From positions 1 to 35,278 of the forward strand of contig JADKJX010000008.1 in NCBI GenBank assembly GCA_016720775.1: 35,278 nt of DNA, written 5' to 3'. Shown here piece by piece: positions 9,624 to 18,186 of this stretch. The stretch comes from Chitinophagaceae bacterium. Lineage in GTDB: Bacteria; Bacteroidota; Bacteroidia; Chitinophagales; Chitinophagaceae. Under the pieces are notes generated by a model. That model saw nothing but the letters and a program-made list of their open reading frames with translations, did not search any database and was not told where the DNA came from. The translations under genes were made by a program, and so were the position numbers. The stretch's first letter is position 1; each line of letters starts with the position of its first letter.

Positions 9624-11890
9624 TTATTGGTTGCTTTCAAATTCCCTCCGGATGATATTCAGTGCAGCACCGGCTTTGAACCATTCAATCTGTTGCTGGT
9701 TGTAGGTATGGTTTACCTGTATGGTCTCGATACTTCCATCGGCATGATTCAATACCACCTGCAATGCTTTGTTTGGTGCAAAAGCGAGGAGGCCTTCAAT
9801 ATCAATGGTATCGTCTTCCAGTATCTTGTCGTAATCGTCTTTGTTTGCAAAAGTGAGCGCCAGCATTCCCTGTTTTTCAGGTTGGTCTCATGTATCCTTG
9901 CAAATGATTTTACAAGCACGGCTCTAACTCCCAGAAATCTTGGTTCCATGGCGGCATGTTCTCTTGATGAACCTTCGCCGTAATTTTCATCGCCAACTAC
10001 AATCGTTCCAACGGCAGCAGCTTTATAAGCTCTTTGTGTAACGGGTACCGGTCCATATTCACCGGTCAGTTGATTCTTTACACTGTCTGTTTTTCATTAA
10101 AAAATTAACCGCACCGATCAGCATGTTATTGCTGATATTATCAAGATGCCCGCGGAACTTTAGCCAGGGCCGGCCATGCTGATGTGATCGGTGGTGCACT
10201 TTCCTTTGCCTTTATCAAAGTTTCAATCCATTCAGGTCAGTGCCTTCCCGGGCTGCAAAAAGGAGCCAGTAACTGTAACCTGTCGGAAGTGGGAGCAACA
10301 ATTACCTCCACGCTGCTTCCATCTTCAGCTGGAGCCTGAAATCCTGCGTCTTCCACTGCAAAGCCCTTTTGCGGCATTTCGATACCTAAAGGCTCCTGCA
10401 GTTTGAATTTTTCTCCTTTATCATTAGTAAGATAATCAGTGAGTGGGTTAAAAGTGAGTGACCCGGCAATGGTCAATGCCGTTGTGATCTCAGGTGAGGC
10501 AACAGATGCGTGCGTATTTGGATTGCCGTCATTTCTTTTACTGAAATTCCGGTTATAAGAAGTAACAATAGAATTCTTCCTGTTTGGATCAGTTGAATGC
10601 CTTGCCCACTGACCGATGCAGGGGCCGCAGGCATTGGCAAGCACTACACCGCCTACGTTTTCAAAAATGTCCAGGTATCCGTCTCTTTCCACGGTATACC
10701 TAACCTGTTCTGAACCAGGGTAATGGTAAACTCTGCATTTGCTTTCATGCCTTTGTCGGTGGCCTGTTTTGCAATGGAAGCTGCACGGGTGATGTCTTCA
10801 TACGAAGAGTTGGTGCAGGAGCCGATCAAACCAACTTCCAGTTTTTCGGGCCAGCCATTTACTTTAACGGCATCGGCAAATTTTGAGATCGGCCATGCAA
10901 GGTCGGGTGTAAATGGCCCGTTTATATGTGGTTCCAACTCAGATAAGTTGATCTCAATAACCTGGTCAAAATATTTTCAGGGTTGGCATACACTTCATCA
11001 TCGCCGGTGAGGTGTTTAGCAATGGCATCAGCTCCATCAGCAATTTCAGTTCTCCCGGTACCCCTTAAATAATCGCCCATTTTCGCATCATAACCAAAGA
11101 TAGAAGTGGTGGCGCCAATTTCGGCACCCATATTACAAATGGTTCCTTTGCCGGTGCAGGAAAGAGATTTGGCTCCATCGCCAAAATATTCAAGAATGGC
11201 CCCGGTTCCGCCTTTTACGGTAAGGATACCGGCCACTTTCAGAATGATATCTTTTGAAGCTGTCCAGCCGCTTAATTTGCCGGTCAGCTTAACACCGATC
11301 AGTTTTGGAAATTTCAGTTCCCATGGAAGCCCCGCCATTACATCACAGGCATCGGCTCCACCCACACCTATGGCAATACTTCCTAAGCCACCCGCATTAA
11401 CGGTGTGACTGTCGGTTCCGATCATCATACAGCCCGGGAAGGCATAATTTTCCAACACCACCTGGTGAATGATTCCTGCGCCAGGGTTTCCAGAAACCGA
11501 TCCCGTATTTGTGGAAACAGAAGCCAGGAAGTCGTAGACTTCTTTATTCTGTGTTTTTGCTTTACTAAGGTCAGCATTGGCACCAACTTCAGCCTGTATC
11601 AGGTGATCACAATGAACGGTTGAAGGGACTGCTACTTTTTTTCTGCCAGCCTGCATGAACTGCAGCAGCGCCATCTGTGCGGTGGCATCCTGCATGGCCA
11701 CACGGTCGGGTGCAAAATCTACGTAATCTTTTCCCCGCTGTAAAGCCTTGCTGGCATTGCCTTCGGTAAGATGTGCGTAGAGAATTTTTTCGGTAAGGGT
11801 TAAGGGTTTGCCGGTTGCTTTACGTGCCGCTTCAATCCGGGTAGCAAAATTAGCGTACACTTTTTGGATCATTTCAATGTCGAAAGCCAT
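9624..11890 (-). CDS. Aconitate hydratase
   Basis: Aconitase isomerises citrate to isocitrate in the TCA cycle with a 4Fe-4S cluster. The first 340 residues are in one open frame from MAFDIEMIQKVYANF and include VPSTVHCDHLIQ, GAGIIHQVVLENYAFPG and MIGTDSHTVNAGGLG. The cluster cysteines are present: GSCTNSSYED supplies one and ANACGPCIGQW supplies two. Then SYNRNFSKRNDGNPNTHA and ASPEITTALTIAGSLTFNPL follow, and the C-terminal swivel domain is read down to ALNIIRREFESNQ. The total of about 755 codons matches the mitochondrial-type (AcnA-like) aconitases of Bacteroidota. Frameshifts are near 10930, 10660, 10240, 10090-10160 and 9870. A promoter-like element lies at 12007-12037 and an intrinsic terminator follows the stop. 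Confidence 0.95.
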
Positions 11891-11892
11891 AG

Positions 11893-11998
11893 TGATAATT
11901 TGGTAATTTGGAGATGAATCAATTTGAAGATGGGGGAGCATTTCGGGAAATATCATGATTTGATCATCAAATTTCCAGATCGCCGGATCTCCAAATCG
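11893..11998. repeat. ATTTG/CAAAT word-rich leader of aconitase
   Basis: This stretch upstream of the aconitase start is built from recurring words: AATTTGGAGAT, AATTTGAAGAT, ATCAAATTTCC and CTCCAAATC, with the inverted pair AGATCGCCGGATCT. Similar ATTTG-GA(A)GAT words fill the parA-parB spacer at 26798-26895. It is probably a low-complexity intergenic repeat family of this genome. No gene is seen in it. Confidence 0.4.
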
Positions 11999-12006
11999 GA
12001 ATGCTG

Positions 12007-12037
12007 CAAATTTACTGAAACCGGGGCATTTTATAAA
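12007..12037 (-). promoter_or_regulatory. Bacteroidota-type promoter for aconitase
   Basis: On the minus strand the -7 element TAAATTTG (12014-12007) fits TAnnTTTG exactly. A TTTA at 12037-12034 sits 19 bases upstream in the -33 position. Transcription would begin near 12000 and give a leader of about 110 bases made of the repeat words described at 11893-11998. Confidence 0.5.
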
Positions 12038-12075
12038 GCCTTTGTTTTTGGGGTAAAATGTTTTAATTTAGCAGT

Positions 12076-12296
12076 ATGAACCGGTTTTAAACATTTTATT
12101 GAGTGGCATGTTTGGGGTATGTACCGCCATCGGCGAAAGATGGGCATCGCTACATCCACCATCCGCAAGTACTTTATCTATATGTCCTTCATGACCCACG
12201 GGCTCCCCGGTCATTATTTACTTTTTTGTGGCTTTCTGGATGAATATAAAACGGTACATCCTGAATGCAAGAAGGAACCCGTTGCGGTATTTGTAG
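12076..12296 (+). CDS. Small PspC domain protein
   Basis: A protein of about 73 residues that reads, after correcting one or two frameshifts near 12145 and 12210, as a PspC domain: MNRFLNILLSGMFGVCTAIG, then ATSTIRKYFIYMSF and SPVIIYFFVAFWMNIKRYIL, ending NPLRYL. PspC-type domains have one long hydrophobic helix and a short GVCagLGe-like opening, both visible here. In Bacteroidota such stand-alone small PspC proteins are predicted membrane proteins with a presumed envelope-stress role, which is an inference from the family. The start ATG at 12076 gives the family-like MNR. It is divergent from aconitase and ends just before an intergenic palindrome. Confidence 0.7.
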
Positions 12297-12400
12297 CCCC
12301 TATCCCCTAAAGGGGGAAATGGAGAAGATCAATGCGAAGATTATTTTGTACAAAAAATGTAATAGTAAAACATAATTGTTCCCCTTTAGGTTTTAGGGGC
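12297..12400. repeat. CCCCTAAAGGGG-type palindrome and a partner sequence
   Basis: 12297-12319 reads GCCCCTATCCCCTAAAGGGGG directly after the PspC stop and is nearly the reverse complement of the copy at 511-533. A second related sequence at 12380-12400 (CCCCTTTAGG-TTTTAGGGGC) overlaps the last codons of kdsA. The two sequences lie in opposite orientation and could pair as a larger structure between the convergent pspC-like and kdsA genes. The intervening 12320-12379 is AT-rich with no gene. Confidence 0.5.
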
Positions 12401-13215
12401 AATGGCTTTCCTGATCCTCACCAATTTTTCCAGCAAAGGTTCCAGCAGGTCTAACTTAAGCATATTGGCGCCATCGCTTTTTGCAACAGCAGGGTTGGGG
12501 TGTGTTTCAATGAACAATCCATCGGCACCTGTTGCAATGGCGGCTTTGGCAATGGTTTCTATCAGTTCAGGGTTTCCCCCGGTTACACCTGCCGTTTGAT
12601 TGGGTTGTTGCAGAGCATGCGTGCAATCCATGATCACCGGAACTTTTATTTCTCTCATCCAGGTGATGTTGCGGTAATCAACCACCGGTCACAGTAACCG
12701 AATGTATTGCCTCTTTCTATCAGCCCCACTTTAAAATTTCCGGCTCCTTTAATTTTTCAACAGCGAATTTCATGGAGGGCCCGCTTACGAACTGTCCCTT
12801 CTTCACATTCACGATCTTTCCTGTTTTTGCTGCAGCGATCAGCAGGTCGGTTTTGGCGACAGAGAAAGGCAGGTATCTGCAATACATCCACATATCTGGC
12901 TGCAATGGCTGCTTCTTCGGCTGTATGAATATCGGTGGTGGTGGGGATAGCGAACCGTTCGCCTGTTTTTTTTATCAGTTGCAGCGCATTTTCATCACCA
13001 ATGCCGGTGAATGAATTTGCCGAAGTACGGTTTGCCTTGCGATACGATGCTTTGAAGATATAAGGTATCTGCAGTTTTTTGCAGGTGGCCGCAACCCTTT
13101 CTGCGGTTTCCATTACGATCTCTTCTGTTTCCACCACACAGGGGCCTGCAATAAGGAAAAAATTATCCGTGTTGTACTGCTGGTTGCTGAAAAGGTCGCT
13201 TAAATATTTTTCCAT
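12386..13215 (-). CDS. kdsA: 3-deoxy-8-phosphooctulonate synthase (Kdo-8-P synthase)
   Basis: KdsA condenses phosphoenolpyruvate with arabinose-5-phosphate to Kdo-8-phosphate for the lipopolysaccharide inner core. The sequence is almost complete: MEKYLSDLFSNQQYNTDNFF, then LIAGPCVVETEEI, FKASYRKANRTS, FTGIGDENALQL, and PTTTDIHTAEEA. YVDVLQIPAFLCRQTDLL, KTGKIVNVKKGQF, VSGPSMKFAVEKL, GNTFGY and VIMDCTHALQQPNQTAG follow, and GADGLFIETHPNPA precedes the end AIAPKT. These include the PEP- and arabinose-5-phosphate-binding residues known for the family. About 276 codons is typical. Frameshifts lie near 12690, 12720 and 12860. Its 3' end overlaps an intergenic repeat. Confidence 0.95.
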
Positions 13216-13310
13216 AAGGCAAAATTACTAAGAAGCTTTCAAAAAGGATCAAAAGCCTATAGGTGTGCTTTCGATTTGGAAAGCTGCTGATTCCTTTACT
13301 AATCCGCCAC

Positions 13311-13376
13311 TTGCTCAATACATCCCGTAAATGGCTCAATGATCATTTTTTGGGGACAGGCATTTTGTGTATTTGT
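13311..13376 (+). promoter_or_regulatory. Bipartite element upstream of the lipoprotein gene
   Basis: AATGGCTCAAT (13330-13340) is followed after 21 bases by ATTTTGTGTATTTGT (13362-13376). The identical pair, with 22 bases between, lies upstream of the unknown 164-aa gene at 17993-18040. Here the first box is also part of a direct repeat: TTGCTCAAT at 13311-13319 and TGGCTCAAT at 13332-13340, 21 bases apart start to start. The second box resembles a TAnnTTTG promoter element with one mismatch (TGTATTTG). The ATG of the lipoprotein gene is 73 bases downstream. Confidence 0.5.
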
Positions 13377-13449
13377 GTAATAATTCGCAATGACCTTCAT
13401 TGATCGCCACAGGAAATAAGGAAATAATTTTTAAATAATTTAAAACAAC

Positions 13450-14454
13450 ATGTTTATGAAACAGAAATTGATCTTATTCAGTTTAATGCTTTTGGTAACG
13501 ATCTCCGGTTGCCGGAAAGATATGCCTGCGGAGGAACCGGTAACTTCACCGGATCCACTCGGGGCCCAACACGGCGATGATAATGACGGGCCCAGGCAAT
13601 GCCGGTTGATATTTGATGACCGGGACGGTGTTTATGGCAACTTTTTTCACTACAACAAAAAAGGACTGGTAGATAACTGGAAAGTTGATTACTACGATGG
13701 GTATCCCGACGTGTACAATTTCACCTACGACAACCGGGATCATTTGAAAACGGGCCGTGTGGTATTTAATTACAACGGCAGTTCTTTTGATCTGAAATAC
13801 CAGTACCAGGGCGATAAACTAATCAGGGAAACCTGGTATGCTGCCGGTACGAATACAATAGTGGACGACATCGTGAATACTTATAACTCCCGTGACCAGA
13901 TCATAAAGAGAAGAAGCATTCCCAAAAACATTTATTGTACGTTCACTTATGATTTTCTGGGGAACAATCCCCTGGTGAATTTTTATGTTGATGATGAATT
14001 ATACCTGAAAGAAGAATATACCCATCATAAATTTAACAGGAATCCACTCACGTCTCTGAATGGTATCCCCGTTGTTCTTCCCTATTATGATTTTGTGATT
14101 TCAAACTGGTGGGAGACCAGCCAAAAGTGGACGGTTTATGATGAAGGAACACCTACAGTTATTGTTGACCTTGATCCAAAAACGGTGGTGATGAAACTAG
14201 GCCGCCAGGATTACCTGAAATCAGTTAGTAATTTCGACCGGGCCATTCAGCAAAATACCAAAGCGGTCTTTGAGTATGAGAATTGTGGCAAAGACGACCT
14301 GGGTGAGCCATCGGCGAATGACAATATGCCTGCGGGTAAAAACCAACGGACGGCTATTATTGCGAAATTCAAAAGGGCATTGCTGCCGGGTCAGTCAAAC
14401 GACATAAAGAATGAAGTTAAAGAATTGAAAAGGAAGCTGAGCCAGGTACCATAA
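13450..14454 (+). CDS. Uncharacterised lipoprotein with YD-like beta repeats
   Basis: An intact 334-residue open frame. The N-terminus has a lysine, a hydrophobic core and a lipobox (LLVTISGC), so it is predicted to be lipidated at that Cys and exported to the envelope. The mature part has tyrosine/aspartate-rich repeated strands such as FFHYNKKGLVDNWKVDY, FTYDNRDHLKTGRVVFNY, KYQYQGDKLIRETWY and NTYNSRDQIIKR. These recall the YD/RHS-type or DUF4595-like beta modules of Bacteroidota secreted proteins. The last 50 residues are basic and helical (NEVKELKRKLSQ). I do not recognise a specific family. It is followed by an intrinsic terminator and is convergent with the LytTR regulator. It could be a target of that two-component system (see findings). 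The start at 13450 has an alternative ATG at 13456. Confidence 0.8.
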   Translation: MFMKQKLILFSLMLLVTISGCRKDMPAEEPVTSPDPLGAQHGDDNDGPRQCRLIFDDRDGVYGNFFHYNKKGLVDNWKVDYYDGYPDVYNFTYDNRDHLKTGRVVFNYNGSSFDLKYQYQGDKLIRETWYAAGTNTIVDDIVNTYNSRDQIIKRRSIPKNIYCTFTYDFLGNNPLVNFYVDDELYLKEEYTHHKFNRNPLTSLNGIPVVLPYYDFVISNWWETSQKWTVYDEGTPTVIVDLDPKTVVMKLGRQDYLKSVSNFDRAIQQNTKAVFEYENCGKDDLGEPSANDNMPAGKNQRTAIIAKFKRALLPGQSNDIKNEVKELKRKLSQVP

Positions 14455-14483
14455 CCAAAAGATCTGTTGTTGAATTGAAATAC

Positions 14484-14509
14484 AAGGGGCAATTAATTTG
14501 CCCCTTTTT
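14484..14509 (+). terminator. Intrinsic terminator after the lipoprotein gene
   Basis: AAGGGGCAA (14484-14492) pairs with TTGCCCCTT (14498-14506) around a 5-base loop and runs into a T-tract, 30 bases after the lipoprotein stop. It lies between convergent genes, so it may also act on the opposite strand, where the A-run becomes the T-tract. Confidence 0.8.
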
Positions 14510-14560
14510 ATTGCCTGGTAAAGATTGGGAGCTGTATGTGTAACGATCGGTTGAAACAGT

Positions 14561-15304
14561 TTACTGGCTGATGGCCTTAAGGAATTCTTCTTTTTTCCGC
14601 CTGGAAACATCCACGTAGCGGCCATTCTGTAGTTCTATCTGGCCCCCATCGCCTTTGATATATCTTTTTATGTAGTTGAGATTGATGAGGTGGGAGTGGT
14701 GGGTGCGGAAGAAAATGTCTTCGGGCAGTAATTCTTCAAACTCTTTTAATGTTTTTGAAGCGGTGATCTTATTGTTATTAATGAGGTAGATATTGGTGTA
14801 ATTGCTGTTGGCTTCCAGTTGAATGATGTCGTTGATATCATAAAACAGCAGACCTTCTAAAGTGGGAATGGCCAGTTTGTTCAATTGTTTTTTGGGATGC
14901 CGCAGGTTTTGCTGCAGCAATTCTATTTGTTTTTTGGTTTGACCATTCTCCTTATTGTCAATTTTTTCAACAGCGGTTTTTAATTCTTCGATATCGATGG
15001 GCTTTAAAAGATAATCGAAGGCGGCGTATTTAATGGCTTTAATGGCATACTGGTCGTAGGCAGTAGTGAAGATAACGTGGAATTTTTTTTCGGGAATGGC
15101 ATTCAGCATTTCAAAGCCGTTCATCCTGGGCATTTCAATATCTAAAAAAATAAGTTGTGGTTTGTGGTGTTGTATAAGCAATAATGCTTCCTGTCCGTTG
15201 GATGCCTCAGCCAGTACCTGAACCTCGGGGCAATACGACGAAAGCTTTTCCCTCAGTGCCAGCCTGCCTTTGGCTTCATCATCAATAATTATTGCTGTTA
15301 TCAT
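14561..15304 (-). CDS. LytTR-family response regulator
   Basis: An intact 247-residue two-component response regulator. Residues 1-120 form the receiver domain: IIIDDEAKGR with the acidic pair, LIFLDIEMPRMNGFE with the phospho-acceptor Asp, TTAYDQYAIKAIK with the conserved Thr/Ser-Ala switch, and DYLLKPID with the conserved Lys. Residues about 140-245 form the LytTR DNA-binding domain (IIQLEANSNYTNIYL, KTLKEFEELLPEDIFFRTHHS, HLINLNYIKRY). It directly abuts the histidine kinase upstream: the kinase TAA is followed at once by this ATG, so both are co-transcribed and probably translationally coupled. Targets are not known; two flanking genes with a shared upstream element are candidates. Confidence 0.93.
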   Translation of the reverse strand: MITAIIIDDEAKGRLALREKLSSYCPEVQVLAEASNGQEALLLIQHHKPQLIFLDIEMPRMNGFEMLNAIPEKKFHVIFTTAYDQYAIKAIKYAAFDYLLKPIDIEELKTAVEKIDNKENGQTKKQIELLQQNLRHPKKQLNKLAIPTLEGLLFYDINDIIQLEANSNYTNIYLINNNKITASKTLKEFEELLPEDIFFRTHHSHLINLNYIKRYIKGDGGQIELQNGRYVDVSRRKKEEFLKAISQ

Positions 15305-17358
15305 TTAAATAATGTTTAAAAGCACTTTTACTTCTGTGCCGGCCGCAATGCCATCTTTATAAAGGTCAATTATTTCTACAGATGGTTTTTCTTCTTTGTT
15401 AAATAATTTGATCCTGTCGTAACTCATCTGCATGCCGTATGAGGATTCTTTGTTTTGAGCGATCATACCCGCTGCTTTCCTGCCAATGCCATTGTCCTTG
15501 ATTGTGTATTCAATTTTATCAGCTACTTTTTTTATCTCGATTTGCAATAAGCCATCATTGTCTTCCCCTGTTTTTAAGCCCATGCAAAATAGCATTTTCC
15601 ACAAAGGGCTGAATGATGAGTGCCGGCACTTTATAGTCATTGTTAAGCAGCTCGTCATCAATGTTGAATTCAGTTCTGAATTTATTCTCATGGCGCAGTT
15701 CTTCCAGTTCCACATATAATTTCAGCGTATCGATATCCTTTGCAAATGATACGGTTGAGAGTTTGCTGCTGTCTAAAATATTGCGGAGCAACCGGGCAAA
15801 TTTATTGAGATAAACCGTGGCATTGTATTTATCATTGCTGTGAATAAAGGCATCAATGCTGTTGATGCAGTTAAAGATAAAGTGAGGGTTTAGTTGTGCC
15901 CGCAGGCTTTGCAGTTCCAGTTCCGTTCTTTCGCTTGCATAAGCTTCGGCTGCGAGCCTGTTTATTTTTTTCTGGTTGCGGAAATTGAGGAATACAAAAA
16001 AAGAAAGTAGGGCCAATAAACCGAGGCCTGTCCAGTAAAAATACTTTTGCTTTTTTTCAATCTTCAGATTTGTTTCAGCGATCAGTTGTTTTTGTTTTAA
16101 AGAATCCTCTTTTTGTCAAAATCGTAATGCTCTTTGTATAGTAAAGATTCGATGATGGATTCTTCATTTATACTTCTTTCCTGGTACATCATATACATAT
16201 TGTAATGATGCATAGCCGACTTAAATCTTCCCTGTGCACTGTCTAATTTTGCGAGGCTCAGATAAATTTCCTGGTATGACCCCCCCTCTTTTGATTTTTC
16301 TGTATAAACAATTGCCTTTTTCAAATGCTCATTTGCCTGTTTAAACATTCCCAAACTGATCTCAACATCGCCGATGTATGCATAGCAAAGGGCTATGAGG
16401 CCAGTATATTTTAATTCTATGTGTAAATCAAGGCTAAGACTTAAATACCTTAAAGCCTCGACAAACATTTTTTTAGCATACTCCTTGTTGCCTTTCGAAA
16501 TAGAGCTGTCGCCAAGCCCCCGATAAACACCACCAACATTTAAATAAGTACTCGATAAATTAGCCTTATCGCCACTATCCTTATAATATTTTATACAGTC
16601 GTAGAATAAACGGTGCGCCTTTGCATATTTGCCCTGGAAATAGTTTGCTCTTCCTAAAAGAAACTTGCAACTAATGATATCATCAGGCTGTTGTATTTTA
16701 CTTTCCTCAAATAGTTGTAAGGCCCTGAGCCCGCATTTTTCTACTTCAATGTAATTTCCTTTGCCCATGTTGAAAAAATTTTGCCACGAGTAGGTCCTGC
16801 CAATCTTCAGCCAGCTTTTTGCCATGTAATATTTGTTGCTGATGGATTCATAGGTTTTTAATGCATTAAAATTAAAATCCAAAGAAATAGGAAAATTCAG
16901 CCGGTATTTTTTAGCATCGTTTCCATATACAAAAAAATTATCGGCCGCTTCCAAATAAGAATCGCCAACCAGTTTTTTATCCCCGAGCAATTTGGCTGTT
17001 TCTATTGCCTGGTTGTAATATTTGCCTGACTCGAGGTACTTCTCCTGGTAAGCATACACATTTCCATAACACATTAGGCAATCGAATATGCCGTATGTAT
17101 AATTCAATTTTCTGGCAAGCTGAATGGCAGAATCTTCGTATTTGAATGTGTTAGGGTAATCAATTGTGTCTTTAAGCCCGATCCAGTATTCCGAGGCTAT
17201 ATTGTAATAGATCCTGAATTTATTCGTATCCTCTTTTACTTTGAGGAGTTCCGATTTCAGGCTGTCAATTTTTTTGGTTTGAGAAAATGCAGTTAAGTTG
17301 TTGTACAGAAAACAACAATTAGGGTATAGGCCGGCAATTTAAAATGGCTAAACTGCAT
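15305..17358 (-). CDS. TPR-containing LytS-type sensor histidine kinase
   Basis: A membrane sensor kinase of about 685 residues, partner of the LytTR regulator. From the ATG at 17358 it begins MQFSHFKLPAYTLIVVF with a signal peptide ending at AFSQ. A long periplasmic TPR array follows (repeats such as GKYYNQAIETAKLLGD, AKRLFYDCIKYYKDSGDKAN, ANEHLKKAIVYTEKS). One transmembrane helix comes next (YFYWTGLGLLALLSFFVF). The His_kinase domain carries QLNPHFIFNCINS with the phospho-accepting His, and the ATPase shows QPFVENAILHG (N box) and DNGIGRKA (G box). Three single-base deletions in homopolymers (about 17295, 16115, 15572) split it; restoring them gives a continuous protein. No dedicated ligand domain is visible besides the TPRs. 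Confidence 0.9.
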
Positions 17359-17466
17359 GTTGTTATTTAAAGAAGTAAATTAATGCAATCCGGCAGTACG
17401 AAATAAAAATATTAAGTGATTACTGCTAAAATATATAAAGCAAACAGGTATTGTATAACACATAAG

Positions 17467-17961
17467 TTACACAATCATATCCTCCACATAACCTATCCTG
17501 CCTGCATTTGCTATATCTACCGTAACAGCTGATAATATCATATCGGCATACCTGGCTTTTTTCTCCAGGTCTAATGTAGTCATAATTAAAATTCTTGGAA
17601 ATGAACCTTTTTTGTCACATTGTACCCGGAAACGTTTGGAAAAGTAGATCTCGTCATTTGTTTTGCTGGATATGCTAAATCTTATATCCACCCAGACTTT
17701 GGAGGCAAAGTACCCATCGCTTACTAATTCTATTTGTAACATTTTTGGAAATATCAATGTTTTCCGGAAATACAAAGTTGCCAGATCGTTTGGGCCCTTT
17801 GGGCTTTTCGTATTTCTTTCAAAAAGGAGTTTTGTAAGTATGCCCACTTTATTTTCCAATAGTTCAATCCGGTCAGCATCGGATTTGCTCCTGGGTGTAC
17901 TGGGAATAGCAAAACCTTCGTTATAAGAATTACCGCCTGGTTGCGTTTTACGGGTTGCCAT
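17467..17961 (-). CDS. Uncharacterised 164-residue protein
   Basis: An intact open frame that I cannot assign. There is no signal peptide and no transmembrane segment. The N-terminal 35 residues are polar and probably disordered (MATRKTQPGGNSYNEGF). A short coiled-coil-like helix follows (DADRIELLENKVGILTKLLF). The C-terminal 100 residues look like a beta-rich domain (LQIELVSDGYFASKVWVDIR, KRFRVQCDKKGSFPRILIM, DLEKKARYADMILSAVTVDI). A helix before a beta domain suggests an oligomeric protein, which is inference only. It lies upstream of, and in the same direction as, the LytTR kinase gene, with about 108 bases between. Its upstream region shares a bipartite element with the lipoprotein gene at 13450. 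Confidence 0.75.
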   Translation of the reverse strand: MATRKTQPGGNSYNEGFAIPSTPRSKSDADRIELLENKVGILTKLLFERNTKSPKGPNDLATLYFRKTLIFPKMLQIELVSDGYFASKVWVDIRFSISSKTNDEIYFSKRFRVQCDKKGSFPRILIMTTLDLEKKARYADMILSAVTVDIANAGRIGYVEDMIV

Positions 17962-17992
17962 AGTATTAAGTTTTATTGGTTTGAAAATTTAT

Positions 17993-18040
17993 ACAAATAC
18001 ACAAAATCACCATCATCAAGCATAGCCAAATTGAGCCATT
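17993..18040 (-). promoter_or_regulatory. Bipartite element upstream of the 164-aa gene
   Basis: Read on the minus strand, AATGGCTCAAT (18040-18030), then 22 bases, then ATTTTGTGTATTTGT (18007-17993). Both boxes are identical to those at 13330-13340 and 13362-13376, and spacing differs by one base. The start codon of the 164-aa gene is 31 bases downstream. The spacer itself is unrelated to the other copy, so the boxes rather than the whole region are shared. Confidence 0.5.
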
Positions 18041-18095
18041 CCCTTGATCGGTTTATCCGGCGGTAGAAAAATGTTTACCCAGATAAACGATTATT

Positions 18096-18172
18096 ATGGT
18101 CAAAGAAAAAATACCGGTTATAGGCACTTCAGGCCAAATAGGCGGGGAGTTGATGCCGGTGCTTAATTGCGT
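18096..18172 (+). pseudogene. Remnant of an epimerase-like gene start
   Basis: About 75 bases read MVKEKIPVIGTSGQIGGELM, an NAD-binding Rossmann opening with GxSGxxG. They match the start of the tdh-type gene at 21188 (MLKEKILVIGASGQIGVEL after correction) at about 54 of 69 bases, counted by eye. The similarity then stops and the sequence runs into the end of the S74 protein gene on the other strand. No downstream part of an epimerase is present here. The level of divergence argues for an old paralogue remnant rather than a recent copy or assembly duplication. Confidence 0.6.
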
Positions 18173-18186
18173 ATTCCGGGCAAGAC

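Noticed and set aside
12041..12071. TTTG-N19-TAATTTAG promoter-like pair before the PspC gene
   Set aside because: The -7 element sits five bases before the ATG and would give a transcript with no leader, and the -7 match is imperfect.
13220..13227. TAATTTTG, an exact TAnnTTTG -7 box in front of kdsA
   Set aside because: It ends only four bases before the kdsA ATG at 13215, so transcription would begin inside the coding sequence. I treat it as chance unless the start codon is elsewhere.
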